Below are positions 41,757 to 53,411 of a stretch of DNA of 64,000 nucleotides, piece after piece. The first letter of the stretch is position 1; every line of letters starts with the position of its first letter. Source of the stretch: Omphalotus guepiniiformis (Eukaryota; Basidiomycota; Agaricomycetes; Agaricales; Omphalotaceae). The translations under genes were made by a program, and so were the position numbers. Below the pieces are notes generated by a model that saw only the letters and a program-made list of their open reading frames with translations, was not told the origin of the DNA and searched no databases. The DNA lies in NCBI GenBank assembly GCA_028554645.1, contig JAQOOI010000058.1, forward strand, positions 372,001 through 436,000, in the 5' to 3' direction.

Positions 41757-44700
41757 ATGTCCGACTCCTTCGCTGACCTATGGAACTCTGCTGCTCCTTC
41801 AAATCCTTCAAAGTCAGCTCAAAATCTCAACTTAGGCGCACTCTCTGCATCCAACGCCAATTCGCGTACGGGTACTACGTACGGTAACCCTCGCTATGTG
41901 CAAAATGACCTCTTCGCACAGCTCTCATCCGCGGGTAACTCGCGCTCGGGGACGCCGTCTTTGGGGGGTACGAGCATAACTAATGCCAATACCAATGCAG
42001 CACGTCTTCAGACGAAGCCAATGCCATCGAGTAGCCGCAGCAGTAGCAATGGTAGCGGTGGAGATGCGTTTAGTGGTCTGTTTGGTGATAACACCTCGTT
42101 AGGTGCTAAATCAACGAAGAATATGACGATTGCAGAGCGTGCAGCGCTTGCTGAGAAGGAGAGAAGGAGTCAGTTGCTTGGGAGGCAACAGATGGCTCAA
42201 CAGGTGGAGAAGGGGAATTCAGCTTGGGATGGGTTAGATGCCCTTGGTAGCAAGACCTCTTCGTCTTCGTCGTTTTCTTCCCCGGCTCAACCTTCGGTGG
42301 TAGATGATGATGACTGGGGACTTGGATTCGGGGCGAGCTCAGCAACTGATTCTGGTGCTGGCACAGGATTCGTCAGATCGACGGCACCTTCACCCCCTTC
42401 TAAAGCTGTTTCTGCAACTGCGTCTACTCTAGCGGTTGACGATGATTGGGGATTGGGTGATTTTGGTTCCGCACCAAAGACGAATTCTGCGTCGCGCACT
42501 GCGAAGGCTGAGCAGGCAAAAACGACATCGGGCGCTGGTTCGCTTTGGGATCTAGACGAGTTAACTTCTGGGAACGGGGATGGGATTGGGAAGGAGTATG
42601 GTTCTAAGGGCAAGCAAGGGCAGGCTACAACTTCAAGGCATGATTCCCCCAGTCAAGATTTCGATTTTGGGAATCGAGAGGATGATGCGAATGATTTAAT
42701 ATTTCAAGATAGTAGTGGAGGAAACAGGAATGGAGAACAGGATAATAACGATGATGATATACTCGGTGTGCTTGGGAAGCCTGTCGAGTCGGTTCGTGCG
42801 CAGGTTCATTTGGTATGTTGTTCTAATGATTTTATTCTCATCCAATAAGATCTAATAACAAGTACTCTTTCTATATTGTACTACCAAGACACCATCTTCC
42901 CAGCCCAAACGAACTACAACACGCTCGCGTACCTCCTCTCCACCCCCACACGTCCTCGGCCAACTCGTAGAAATGGGATTTTCGATCACACAAGCGCGTA
43001 TAGCGCTCGCTTCTACAGACTCAGGGCAAGACGTCCAGGCTGCTTTAGAGATCCTAGTATCCAACGGAGCAGCTGGAGGTGCCGAAGCCACAGGTGAAGA
43101 GGACGACAGGAAGAGCAGGACTAGAGGTGGTGATGGTTGGGAGAGTGATGGTAGTGGTGGACACGCTGGTAATGAATGGGATGGAGAAATGAGGGAAGGA
43201 TTAACAGGTGAAGGAAGGGGAGAAGCACGGAAGAATTCCCAACCGCAAACGCCTCTCCGTCGAGATAGACAGATAGCTCAAGATCGTGCTCGTCAGCGTC
43301 ATAGTGATCGCGAACGCGAGCTCACGTCATCTTCTTCTTCATCCCTACAGCAGCAGAATTTACAGGAACAGGCAGATAAGATACTTGCTCAGGCCTCGGA
43401 GATTGGGCTTAGTCTTTTCAATCGGGCAAATGCTGCATGGAAGGAGGGGAAGGTGAAGGTTCAGAAGGTTTACGAGGAGAGAATGGGGAGTGCTGACATT
43501 GAACCGGAGTATGGCCGGAAGAATGCAAGAGAGGGAAAGGGGAGGGGTGCTGGTAGACAGGGTGGGAGTGCGAGGCCAAAGTGGATGATGGAGCAGGCAG
43601 AGTTTGAAGATGATGGTGCGAAACCGGAGGGTGGCGATGACATTGCTGCCACTCCTCCAGTGGCGACACGCAGGCGTCCAGAGAAGAATCAAAACATACC
43701 CCAGGCAGACGTCGATTTATTCTCGGCTGCATCAGACAACGGCGAAAAGGAAGTCGATTTGTTTTCGACTTCCTCGCCTGCACCATCGAACAATGCTGCT
43801 GCATCCTCCACGAGTACAGGTACAGGCGTGTACGTCTCCCGGTTCCGACACGGTCGACCAAAACCTCAACCAGCAGCTTCTGGTTCACCCCCTACTGCAC
43901 CTGCCGCCCCATCAAAACCTCATCCAACGACTCTCGTCAAAGCCTCCCCCTCATCGTTATCCGCATCCCAAAAACACAGACTCGCTGGAACATCTGCGTT
44001 TAAGCTAGGCGATTTTCCCGCAGCCGAGGCAGCGTACTCGCGTGCGATTGAGGCATTACCTGAAGGACACGGGCTGCTTGTGTTATTATATAACAACCGT
44101 GCGTTGGCGAGGCTAAAGACAGGTAATTCAAGCGGGGCACAGGAGGATGCCGGGATTGTAGAGGGTTTAGTTGGGGGTGTCGGAGGCGTTAGGGAGGAGA
44201 TGAAGAGAGGAAAGGCTGGAAGGGTTGTAATTAAGGCTGTAGAAGAAGGGAAAGGAGAAGTAGAGGAAGAAGTCAATTTAGGAGACGCGTTGGTGAAGGC
44301 GTGGAAGAGACGTGCAGAGGCTTTAGAGGGAAGAGAGAGGTGGGATGAAGCCGGGAAGGATTGGGAGAGAGTTGCTGGTGCTGAGTGGGCGGCACAGTCT
44401 ATTCGAGGTGAAGGTGTGAGAGGTGCGGGGAGGTGTAGGAAGATGTCGAATCCTCCACCAAAGGCACCTCCTGCGTCAAAACCCAAATCTGTCCCTGCTC
44501 GCCCCGCTCCACGTCGAGGACCAACTCCACCTTCTCAAGCGCTTAACACTCTCCGCGCAGCCAATGATGCCGCAGAGTCTGAGGATTCTGAGAAGTACGC
44601 TTTGAAGGATACTGTCGATGCGAAACTGCTGGCGTGGAAGGGGGGTAAAGAAACGAACATCAGGGCATTGTTGGCCTCGCTTGATACGGTTTTATGGCCT

Positions 44701-44892
44701 GAGCTTGGCGTGCAGAAGCTGAGTATGGCGGAACTGATTAGCGAGGGTCAGGTAAAGATCAAGTACATGAAGGCTATTGCGAAAGTGCATCCGGATAAAT
44801 TGAACAAGGGAAATTCGACGGTTGAGCAGAGGATGATTGCGGGTGGGGTGTTTGGGGCGTTGAATGAGGCTTGGAATGCGTTCAAGGTTTGA
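41757..44892 (+). CDS. auxilin/Swa2-like clathrin uncoating cofactor (UBA, TPR, J domain), 1019 aa
   Basis: Two exons, 41757-42812 and 42889-44892. The Ser-rich N-terminal region has clathrin-adaptor-like DDDWGLGFG and DDDWGLGDFG motifs and several DLF/DLW tripeptides. A UBA domain follows (LVEMGFSITQARIALASTDS and VQAALEILVSNG, about residues 380-420), then repeated VDLFS motifs, a TPR region (AGTSAFKLGDFPAAEAAYSRAI and LYNNRALARLKTG) and a C-terminal J domain with the HPD motif (KAIAKVHPDKLNKG). This order matches yeast Swa2, which recruits Hsp70 to strip clathrin coats. The start is the ATG of MSDSFADLWNS; an upstream in-frame GTG was not used. Confidence 0.92.
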
Positions 44893-45121
44893 GCTGAAAG
44901 AGTTGAAGTGGAAGTAATGTTATATGTTTTTTCTTCCTATATTTAATTGTAGACGAATACCCTATGACTGGGTGGACATATGTAGTGTCTTTATGAACTA
45001 TTGCAAGACACACAATATATTTTATTCAACGAAACCGAAAAAATCCTAGCAATGAAAATAAGTTCCTCAACCTTTTTACTTCAAGCTGCGGAACAATTCC
45101 ATCGGCGTGGCTGTGCCCTGA
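44893..45121. promoter_or_regulatory. HisRS promoter and leader region
   Basis: The 229 bases between the auxilin-like stop and the first HisRS ATG must hold the terminator of one gene and the promoter of the other. No clear TATA box seen. Confidence 0.4.
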
Positions 45122-47334
45122 ATGCTTCCACTACCGCGTCTGGCCAGCAGACTTTATCGATTGCCATTCTGTTCCTCATCTCTGTTATTTCGTCCTTCAC
45201 GATATTCCACAATGACCACTCTAGACTCTATAGAGCAAGAAATATCAACTCAAAGTGCTCTCTTCAATGATCTACGACAATCAGGCCAGGACCCAGTCAA
45301 ATTGGACGAGGTGAAAAAGAAACTCGGGGAACTGAAGAAGACTCTTGGACAAGCTAAGGCTGCTGCTGCTGCTGCTAGTAGTAATGATAAAGATGCTTCC
45401 GCTGCTGGGGGAAGCAAAAAGGGGAGGATACTGCTCAAGACGGCAAAGGTAAGTCGCGAGTCATCGCGATCGGGCTCTTCGCATTTATTCCGGTGCAAAA
45501 GGAAGATACTCATTGACAAGGGCTTTTATTCCAGGGCACACGAGACTATGGTCCAGCTGAAATGCTTTGCCGTGAACACGTCGAACGGATCGTTAAAGAC
45601 GTTTTCTCGACCTACGGCGGCTCATGCCTGGATACTCCCGTTTTTGAGCGCAAGGAAATTCTAGCGGGCAAGTACGGAGAAGACGCGAAGCTTATATTCG
45701 ACCTTATGGATCAGGGAGGGGAGCAGCTTGCTCTGAGATATGATCACACGGTACCGCTGGCTAGGTACCTCGCCATGATGGGCGGGACGAATACACAGAG
45801 TAAACTGTGGCAGGTTGGGAAGGTTTATAGAAGGGACAATCCAGTCATGAGTAAAGGGAGGATGAGAGAGTTTTCGCAGGCAGTGAGTATCGGTTTTCTA
45901 CCGTTGATAATCACGGTCATTCATGCATGTATACAGGACTTTGATATCTCTGGAACTTGGGACACTATGATTGCTGACTCGGAAGTGATCAGCCTTGTAT
46001 GCGCCATTCTTTCTCGGCTCGATGTAGGAGAGTTCACCATCAAGGCAGGTTCTACTTTCATTCTCGTATTGAGCTGCACTTAACGAAGACCCACATAACA
46101 GATGAACCACCGCAAAATTCTCGATGGGATCTTTCAAGTTTGTGGTGTCCCTCCAGACAAAATTCGTACTATCTCTTCCGCCGTCGACAAGCTAGACAAG
46201 CTTCCGTGGGCGGATGTGAAGAAGGAGATGACCGAGGAGAAGGGGCTGGACCCTGGAGTTGCTGATAAGATTGGGGAGTATGTCAAGCTTAAAGGTCAGC
46301 ATCTTTTCTCAAGTTCGTCTTCTTCGCTGTTGTTGATGTGGTTGTAGGTGGTCCGGAGTTACTTGACCAGTTGATTGCTGATACGACGCTCACGTCCAAC
46401 GAAAGTGCCAAACAAGGCTTGGATGACATGGGGCTGTTATTCACATATTTGAAGGCGTATGGCGTTTTAGATAAAGTACGTGCTCTTTTCTCAGTTTGCT
46501 ATCTATTTCAGAATTCAAACTACTTGCCCTCCTTGACAGATCTCCTTTGACATGTCGCTGGCACGCGGACTAGACTACTACACAGGCATCATCTACGAAG
46601 CCATCGTCGAAGCATCAGCACCTCCAGGATTCAAAGCCAATGCCAGCACCGACCCATCGACCTCTACACCACCAACAACATCTACACCGACCCCCGCACC
46701 GAAAAAGAAATCCAAAAAACCAAAAACCGAAGCCGAGGAGGACGAAGAAGAGATTGACGAGTCAAAAGTTGGTGTGGGATCTATAGCCGCTGGGGGCAGA
46801 TACGATGGACTTGTCGGGATGTTCGCCTCTGCCGCTTCTTCCGAATCATCATCTAAAAAAGGAAGCTCTTCCAAAGGCGACGTACCCTGCGTAGGCGTCT
46901 CCATCGGCCTCGACAGGATCTTTGCTCTCGTCTGGCCTAAATGGATCGCACGAGGAACACGTGCAAAGGAAACTATGGTCTACGTTATGGCAGCAGGCGA
47001 CGGATTACTCGAAGAGCGTATAAAACTCGTTTCTGAGCTCCGTGCTGAGGGTGTTAAAGCTGACTTCCTTGCGCGGAGAAAACCAAAGTTGACGGCGCAG
47101 TTTGCTGCGGGTGAGAGAGATGAGGTACCGTTTGCGGTTATTGTTGGGGAGAATGAGGTTAAGGAGGGTGTGGTGTTGGTTAAGGAACAGAGGTGGGAGG
47201 TTAAGGAGGGTGAGGGGAAAGTTAAGGTTGTGAGAGAGGGTGAAGAGAAAGGGGAGAGGGTGCAACGAGCGGAATTGGTGAAGTGGTTAAAAGGGACGAG
47301 TGCTTGGAAAGAATGGGAATCTGGAAGAGCGTAA
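45122..47334 (+). CDS. HTS1: histidyl-tRNA synthetase, dual-targeted, 632/602 aa
   Basis: Exons 45122-45448, 45535-45882, 45937-46044, 46102-46294, 46348-46475 and 46540-47334. Class II synthetase: a WHEP-like helix at the start ([18 protein letters not shown]), motif 1 region [16 protein letters not shown], motif 2 with [11 protein letters not shown], the histidine-A motifs [17 protein letters not shown] and [13 protein letters not shown], motif 3 [12 protein letters not shown], and an anticodon-binding domain. A Lys/Glu-rich insertion lies between the two histidine motifs. ATG 45122 adds [20 protein letters not shown] and more, a typical mitochondrial presequence; ATG 45212 gives the cytosolic form. 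Yeast HTS1 makes both forms from one gene. Intron 3 starts with GC (AAG|GCAGGT) rather than GT, and the frame requires it. Confidence 0.95.
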
Positions 47335-47418
47335 TCGGAGAACGATTGCATAGATTTGAAGAAAGATAATTTAAGGAGAGTAATGATATCGTTGTTATGT
47401 ACTTTGCGAGTAATGCTG
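47283..47418 (+). repeat. HisRS 3' tail, source of the copy at 50554
   Basis: The last 17 codons of the synthetase and about 85 bases of 3' flank are repeated at 50554-50698, beginning GTGGTTAAA and ending GCGAGTAATGCTG in both. Confidence 0.85.
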
Positions 47419-47837
47419 ATTTCAGAGTACAAAAGTGCGTGGAAATCAAAGCATATTTAATAACAGAAGGTGCATAGTCAGAAACATTTCAACGAGAAAC
47501 GGCAGACGACTAATAGATTGAACAAGGGAAGCGGTGAGTCAAAGCGGTGAATTCGATTGAAGGCAGAACTGCCAACACATCAGTGATCGCAACCATTCAC
47601 AAAACGATTGAACGCACACCTGCTGGGCCTGAATTATATGAGCCAACCCTGGACCTACTTCCTCCCCTTCTGGCTAACTGCAGCTCTCAGACATTGTTGG
47701 CCCTAGATGATAAATCACCACCATAGATGATACATCGCCACCAAGACTAACTAGAGAGTTTGATGTATCAGCCTCAGGCTCTGCTTGGTGGCATGATATA
47801 TCATTAACGCAGGATGATATATCATTACCGCAGGATA
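47335..47837. repeat. spacer with 20-21 bp tandem and inverted repeats
   Basis: Contains GATGATATATCATTA(A/C)CGCAG twice in tandem (about 47808-47850), TAGATGATAAATCACCACCA and a close copy next to it (about 47706-47742), and an inverted partner CTTGGTGGCATGATATATCAT (about 47788). No gene. This is where an FMO copy would lie if the duplication units were equal. Confidence 0.65.
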
Positions 47838-48092
47838 CTTGAACTGGCGTAAATCAGCGCAGATCAGAATCATGATCTGAAAATGCACACAGGCATGCAC
47901 TCATACACTTCAAAATGAGCGAGTGCAGGCGGGTGCCCGGTCATTATTCCACTTCACACTGTGCAGACCATTATTTCGCCTTCGTAGAATCTGTGTAGGA
48001 TGGTATCCCCTTGGTGCGTCAATTCCCGCATGGCCCAGTATTCATAATCTCATAAATTCTAGGTTGATTGCAGAGGCTATGTTGGCTCCATC

Positions 48093-50244
48093 ATGTACGC
48101 TTGGCACTTCTTTGAGACGGTAGAAAAGTCTGAAGTTTGACGACAAAATAGTTGCTCTGTTGTACGACCACCTGCTCACATTAAGTCCGTTCTTGCCAGT
48201 TTTGTCTCTGCAACCGATATTCACGATTCTCATCGAACAGATTTGGAAATCCAGTATATATGGTTCAAACCGAAGAGGCGCAGCGCGTACTTGTTCCTTT
48301 TGCTGCGCTATCTTGCGTCGTTGGGGGAAATAGTCACGTTGGTTTTCAGGTTTTACGAGGCGGAATCTACAGCCGTACGTGTCATGCGAGTCAAATTCAA
48401 GGATGAAGACTGATTTTCTGTATTTGATTTGCATAGAAGTACTGTACTCTCTAATATCCTAGACTTACACAAGATTAATTGATGAACTCCTGTAGATGTA
48501 ACAGTCTGCAGACGTATGTCACCATACACACCCTGTTGATAGAACTGCTAGTCGCATGTGAACAGTCACTCCCGCCCTTCTTACCATTGCTGCTAGCTTA
48601 CAACTCTTGATAGACCTGATGTCAATGCGAGTCTATGCATTGTACGGGTGCAGTCCGCGGATTAAATGGCTTCTATCAACGGTTGTTGCATGCCTACTCC
48701 CTGTCATCGGGGTGAGAGGTTCTTGTGATCAAAACCTATATCTTACTTACGCGCGGCGTCTAGTGGTCGTTGGTCAAAAGTAGCACCGGCACAGTCCTAC
48801 TACAGGGTACTATGTTATGTGGCAGAATCTTTCCCGAGAAAAAGTATGTACATCCCTCTTCAATTTCTATTGCATTTGCCCAATTGTAATTGCTCCATGC
48901 AGGGCATCTTGTACGTCTCGTTCCAGGTATACTGCAGAATTAAGCGTTCAAGGCACTTGCTTTGTAGATTTGACAGTCACCTGGGCCTGCGCGCTGGCCT
49001 ATGATACTATAATATTCGCTCTTACATTATTCAAGACATATTTGACGATGCGACACGCTGATATGCAATTTGCAACGATGCCTTTGCTTGAGCTTATGCT
49101 ACGAGATGGTGCGTTCCAGTCTTTTCTGATTTGGAAATTCCCTAAGATGGCTACTATGAAAACAGGCGCGATTTATTTCGGGTACTATGGTGCTTCGAGA
49201 ACTGCACTTTTTTGAGAATTGATTTTTGGTGTCTTCCACTTGAGCCTAATCCCTTAAGTAAGTACATAGACTTATTCTATTATACTCAGAACCCTTAACC
49301 TGATTTTGTGGGATTTTATTCTGAGGATGGGGTGGTGTCGGGCAGTGACCGAGGAGGATTCGAGAATTGCAATCGTGCAAAATCACGCTTGTCACGGCCA
49401 CATCCACCCGCGTCAGAGAGCATTGACTTTTCCTAAATTTTGTATGTATACCACCTTCAACTGTTCGTGCCACCTTGAGAACCGGAATATGGGCTGGTAT
49501 TGTATACTCTTAGTTGTCTATGTAACTTTTGAGGAATCCTAGTGAGATAATTCTCTATATTAGAGAATGTCACACATCAAAGTCACGCTTCCTGAGCAGT
49601 AATATGTGTCTCATTCCATTTCCTCAACACATTCTCTTGTTTTTATTTGATATCTAGTTTTCAATACATTCAATATACCTTACAAAAAATTGACGAAGCA
49701 CAAATTTGAATGGATGAGGAGATATTCACGAAGTTGCAATTCTGTGTGCAGTGCACATTGAAAACCACCATAGTAGGGAATTAGACCGTTTCATCGAAGT
49801 TTTCATGCTAATGAAATATGATAAAGGGTAATGTGTTGTGTTCATCTAGCAAACTTGGTTCTCTGCGTAAGATAAAACATCGTCCTTTGTGTATTCCTGC
49901 TGACCCAATCTTCTAGGCAACTCGAGTAAGCACAATGCTCTTCCAATGGATATAACACACTAATACAATCTACTTGCAAAGTCATCGAGCATGTCGGCTC
50001 TAGCAAGAGCGTAAGCTACATGTTCCTCCTAGAGCTTATGGACAGCTTCTAACTGCTCTCACAGGGCCTCTGCGACAATCGTAGCCCGTCTAATGCTCAA
50101 CCTTCACGAGAAGGCCGCGGAAGGAATCCTTATGACGCGAGATATGTCGTTGTCAATATCGACAATAAGATCCTCGCTTGTGTTCAACGAAAGGTCGGAA
50201 TGCATTGATACCAATGCGACCTTTGACTTGGAGCTTCGCTCATA
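48093..50244 (+). pseudogene. broken DUF6533-type seven-helix membrane protein, copy 1
   Basis: Same exon text as copy 2: LYDHLLTLS, YIWFKPKRRSAYLFLLL, LMSMRVYALYGCSPRIKWLL, TVTWACALAYDTIIFALTLF, and the C-terminal VARLMLNLHEKAAEGIL block ending at the TAG 50242-50244. In the first exon one extra base (GAAGTTTGACG against GAAGGTTGACG with three bases rearranged) puts a TGA in frame. A 589-bp insertion interrupts the IYFG block. It is therefore most likely dead. Confidence 0.65.
49185..49773. mobile_element. 589-bp MITE-like insertion with TA target duplication
   Basis: Begins CTATGGTGCTT and ends in the inverse CTATGGTGGTT, and is flanked by TA on both sides (49183-49184, 49774-49775). Copy 2 of the segmental repeat has the empty site: TTCGGGTAGGGGATACTAG against TTCGGGTA-insert-TAGGGAATTAG. 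No transposase inside. TA duplication is the mark of Tc1/mariner-type elements, though this terminal sequence is one I do not recognise. Confidence 0.8.
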
Positions 50245-50553
50245 GCGGCGGCGATAAATCACATCTTGTAATGAATGTAATGGATATAGCACCTCTCACC
50301 AACCCAACTGTTCGCATGTTATTGCTACAAGGTCAATGCCGCATAAGAGCGCACAATTCGCGTGAGAGAAAACCGATTGACTGGCCCTCCATATCCCGCA
50401 GGTCTTGAAAAAGCTCTTAGTGATTCAACACGGCTCAATACACCACAGCTAGTCAGTGTTTTTCACCTTGTACAAACGAGGAGCTTGCACATAACTTGCA
50501 CGTAACTCGTATAAAGCTGAAAATTTTTGACGGGTCGAATTGGTGAGAGGCTC

Positions 50554-50698
50554 GTGGTTAAAGGGGACGAATGCTTGGAAAGAATGGGAATACGGAAGAG
50601 TTGACCGGAGAACAATTACATAGATTTTAGGAAAGATAGTTTAAGGAGAGTAATGATATCGTTGTTATATACTGTGCGAGTAATGCTGTTGTTCAGTG
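50554..50698 (+). pseudogene. fragment copy of the HisRS 3' end
   Basis: Copy of 47283-47418 with scattered substitutions. The stop codon is changed (GAGTTGACC in place of GAGCGTAATC), so only sequence memory remains. It directly abuts the end of segmental repeat copy 1. Confidence 0.85.
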
Positions 50699-50825
50699 AT
50701 CGTGGATGAAGAGTTTTATTTCGAGGCTCTGCAACATCACTCTCTCTTATCGAACCCTTCTCGAGAGGGACTGAAAGAAAACAGTTTAAAATCCAGGTAT
50801 ATTATGATATGGTATATACCAACGC

Positions 50826-52979
50826 TTACGACCTTGACGATAAAACCCAAGAAAAGTACACAACCGAAACCGACAAGAACCCGACCGTCAAAAACTGACG
50901 AACTCTCCTCATCCTCTCCATGCTTCTCTTCCACTTCTCCGCACCAACCATATCCCATTCCTTCCAATGCGGTTTCCTCGCGAACCACCAAAACAACGTC
51001 GCTGGTCCAGGGAACATCGCGATATTCTTCGTAGCTTTTGTCCCATCTACATAGTAATAAGATTCGCATGCAGGCCATACGGATGTAGCTATGCGGTCTT
51101 GGAGCCATTTATTGTATTTGTCCGTGACATTTTCTTTGATCTCGAGTGACTTGGCTTTCCCTTCGATGATAGGCTTGGCAAGTTGCACTGCGAGTTGGAT
51201 CTGTGTTTCCATGTCGAAGAGGAGTGAGGCGTGTCCAGTTGCTGCATTAGGACCTAAAGATTCAGATGTTTAGAATGTGAAGAACATGAAGTTGAATAGA
51301 TAGACATACCGATGATATAGCATAAATTGGGGAAACCGGGGAAGTTACATCCTAAGTAAGCCGTCGGACCTTCATGCTCCTCAAAGTATTGTCTGATGGT
51401 CTTTCCCTTGTTACCTCGAATATGTAGGTCAGCAGGCTCCTACACGAATCTCGTCATTCACAATCACCTATCAGATGGATTTGAAGGAACATACAAGTGA
51501 GTATCCGGTCGCGAAAACAACCGCGTCGACCGGGACAATTTCTCCAGTGTTCAGCTTGATGCCATTCTCCGCTAGTGAGGTTATAGGTTCTACTCTCAGC
51601 TCGACGTTGGGTCTATTCATGCTCGAGAGGTAGTCGGGATCGACGATGATTTGCTTGGCACCGAGAGCTAGGAAGTGCGAATATCAGCAAAGCGTTGTGA
51701 TTGATTAGAAAGAAAGTAGAAGAAAAACATTGAACATACGATACTGGGGTATCAACTTATCCCAAAGTGCTTCGGGAGCTTTAGCTTTTATGTATGATGT
51801 AAGTCCCTGCATAACGAGTTTCTGGGTGAGCAATCACGGTCAGACGTGTGAGTTACTGCTCACCTTAGTGGCCATTGACCTCATACGTCTGTTGGATTCA
51901 CGAAAAATGAGGAATTCAAGGTCAGCCTAGATGCTTTTTTACTCTGAAACAAGTGCGAGAAAAGTCATCTGAACAACTCGTACCCGTGCCATGATAAGAT
52001 TTCTGTGCCAACGCATGGCGAAGGGGAAGTGGCGGAATATCCATTTTGTTACTTCTCGGTAGCGGTAATTGTTCTATCAGAGTGTCAACGGAAACTCAGT
52101 ATGGATAGGTTGAAATTTAGGCGTACTCTTGGGACTAGCCACTGTGGACTACGAATGAAATTAATGACCCTGAAAGGAGATGATGATGTTCAAGAAGATG
52201 CGGTATGAACTGAAAGATTAACCCCACGTTATTGACGGATCCTCAGACAATGCTGGTACAATTTGAGCACTATCATGAATCGTCAAGTCACGTAGAAGCA
52301 GCAAACGGTGAACAGACAAACCCGGAACAACCATTTCCGATGATTGCAACTCTTTTATTCTTCAGGTCTATATCGTGCCTCCAAGCTGCAGAGTGCCACA
52401 CCGGACCCTTGAAATCACCCAACTGAAGCCCGGACAGACTGGTGACCTCCTTAGGATATTGAGGAGCCATGAATCCTCCAAGACCGTATATCATGAAATG
52501 CGCATCGACCGTATGAATTTCGCCGTTTTTCTCATTCCTTATTTTGACGTGATACAATTGTTCGGAGGCATCCCACTCCGCTTCCACTACAGACGTTTCC
52601 AGCTCGGTATGTCGAGCAAGATCGTGTTTCCGCCAAAGAGATTCCCAGTATGACAGTACCTCTGCCTGGGTGGGGTAGTACGTCGGCCAGTTGGGATTCA
52701 AGTCAGTTGACAGGCTGTACCAGTGCCCAGGAATATCGGCTGCGCAACCTGGATAGGTACTATTCTTCCATGTACCGCCTACGCCAGATGACTTTTCGTA
52801 AATCTACAACAACAAAAATAAAAAAAGCAATAAATGAGATTGAGATATTGTTTAGAAAAGCAGGAACTCACAGTAAAGTTGTCGAACCCAAGTTGACGCT
52901 TGAGTGCAATTCCTGATGCAATTCCAGATATCCCACAACCGACGATTATTACATGGCACGCCTTCTTGTCGGAAGACAT
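50826..52979 (-). CDS. FAD-dependent monooxygenase, Baeyer-Villiger/FMO type
   Basis: Starts MSSDKKACHVIIVGCGISGI (first GxGxxG, FAD), exon 52872-52979; next exon from 52803 gives IYEKSSGVGGTWKNSTYPGC, DIPGHWYSL, the fingerprint FKGPVWHSAAW (FxGxxxHxxxW of Baeyer-Villiger enzymes) and the second nucleotide site VAIIGNGCSG (NADPH). Then INFIRSPQWLVPR, KWIFRHFPFAMRWHRNLI, DLEFLIFRESNRRMRSMATK, a FATGY-type stretch and a C-terminal membrane-like segment (LTVGFLSVSVVYFSWVL). The junction after NGCSG is unclear: FIPHLLEHHHLL and INFIRSPQW are in different frames. Either the acceptor just before GTCATTAAT drops about a dozen residues or one indel is present. It sits inside unit 2 of the tandem duplication. 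Confidence 0.82.
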
Positions 52980-52999
52980 ATTCAAGGTGGGAGAAACGA

Positions 53000-53411
53000 A
53001 GGAACAACAGAGGAACAGAGGCTGAACATTTGAACCTTGATGGGATGGGTCCGCTACTGACCGTTACATTATTAGTTCCTCGGCTCCTCGGCCTACGCGC
53101 CTAGGGTTTCGTTTACATCTTGCCATGTGCTCTCATGTTGAGTCTCCGTTTTTCTGTGCTGCGATCAATTCCGACATATCAGGATATCAATTATCCAATG
53201 AAAGAAGGCGGTGATTTTCAATGTTCTGAATGTTAACAGTGGACCAAATTCCTGCACTCAGCGCGCGCAATCCTCAAACTTTTCGCTAAAAAAGGTGAGC
53301 TGTACTCTGCTGATTCTCGAACGTCTATGTACTTATCTATGTATCCCTCGGCAGCCGGTTCAGGCCGATACAGGCATAAATCCAGCAACGCCGAGAGCAA
53401 TACTACTGATA
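53000..53411. other. FMO promoter side
   Basis: Between the FMO start and the second segmental repeat. No gene seen; this part has no counterpart in unit 1. Confidence 0.4.

Larger units (their letters stand above)
47838..50556 (+). repeat. segmental repeat, copy 1
   Basis: Matches 53412-55628 from the shared GCGTAAATCAGCGCAGATCAGAA to GGTGAGAGGCTC, about 90% alike by eye apart from the 589-bp insert and the loss of about 90 bases near the start. Confidence 0.85.

Noticed and set aside
43360..44486. Long minus-strand frames inside the auxilin-like gene
   Set aside because: They mirror the low-complexity coding strand (Ser/Pro runs opposite Gly/Glu runs).
48042..48434. Minus-strand frame of 130 codons repeated at 53822-54088
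   Set aside because: Its conservation follows from the plus-strand receptor exon (YIWFKPKRRSAYLF), which is the real coding strand.
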